Below are positions 5,801 through 5,835 of a stretch of 5,835 nt of DNA, piece after piece. Within the stretch, counting starts at the first letter, position 1; each line of letters starts with the position of its first letter. The notes beneath the pieces were generated by a model. It saw only the letters and a list, made by a program, of their open reading frames with translations. It was not told the origin of the DNA and did not search any database. The stretch lies in the NCBI GenBank assembly GCA_945492935.1, contig CALYVE010000128.1:1-5835 (forward strand). Reading direction: 5' to 3'. The stretch is from an uncultured Lachnospiraceae bacterium (lineage in GTDB: Bacteria > Bacillota > Clostridia > Lachnospirales > Lachnospiraceae). Made by a program: the position numbers and the translations under genes.

Positions 5801-5835
5801 GACTGTGATTTCGTTACATTTAAGGATTTACAAAT

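Noticed and set aside
5788..5835. SigF/SigG-type promoter directly upstream of sigG
   Set aside because: I found no GHATR plus CATnnTA-like pair in the visible 48 bases; the promoter is likely further upstream, outside the window.
1..5835. CRISPR array, tRNA or rRNA genes, insertion sequences, phage or plasmid modules
   Set aside because: No regularly spaced repeats, cloverleaf-like sequence, transposase frame or attachment site was seen; apart from the 4954-5009 palindrome the sequence is occupied by ordinary genes.

Overview
The window looks like ordinary chromosome from a low-GC, endospore-forming Firmicute, most likely a Clostridia member of the Lachnospiraceae type. The evidence is AT-rich DNA, strong AGGAGG-type ribosome binding sites before most genes, and a near-canonical forespore sigma factor (SigG). 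The exact genus cannot be read from the sequence.

Layout: (1) A small two-helix membrane protein of the DUF378/YuzA type lies on the minus strand (10-210). (2) A divergent intergenic region (211-422) carries an extended -10 promoter, a weaker upstream promoter candidate, and a small perfect inverted repeat at the predicted transcription start. (3) A plus-strand block of four tightly packed genes follows: a PurF-family protein (423-1829), nicotinate phosphoribosyltransferase PncB (1857-3317), argininosuccinate lyase ArgH (3320-4708) and an unrecognised acidic 80-residue protein (4710-4952). The gaps are 27, 2 and 1 nt, so this reads as one operon. (4) A long palindrome (4954-5009) fills almost the whole 58-nt gap between this operon and the convergent gene. 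It is probably a two-way terminator and may derive from a REP-like repeat. (5) sigG lies on the minus strand (5011-5787). Its promoter and the usual upstream sigE/spoIIGA neighbourhood would lie beyond the right edge and are not visible.

How the genes fit together: the first two operon genes both encode PRPP-dependent phosphoribosyltransferases. PncB makes nicotinate mononucleotide for NAD salvage, and ArgH makes arginine and fumarate. The PurF-family protein is the most unusual item. Its phosphoribosyltransferase core and four likely iron-sulfur cysteines are intact, but its N-terminal glutaminase domain lacks the nucleophilic cysteine and, in my by-eye alignment, the main glutamine-binding residues. 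It is therefore unlikely to be a normal glutamine-dependent amidophosphoribosyltransferase. It may use free ammonia or another acceptor, or have a regulatory role. The pairing with pncB and the small acidic protein makes this operon the part of the window most worth a second look. Everything else looks like standard housekeeping or sporulation sequence.
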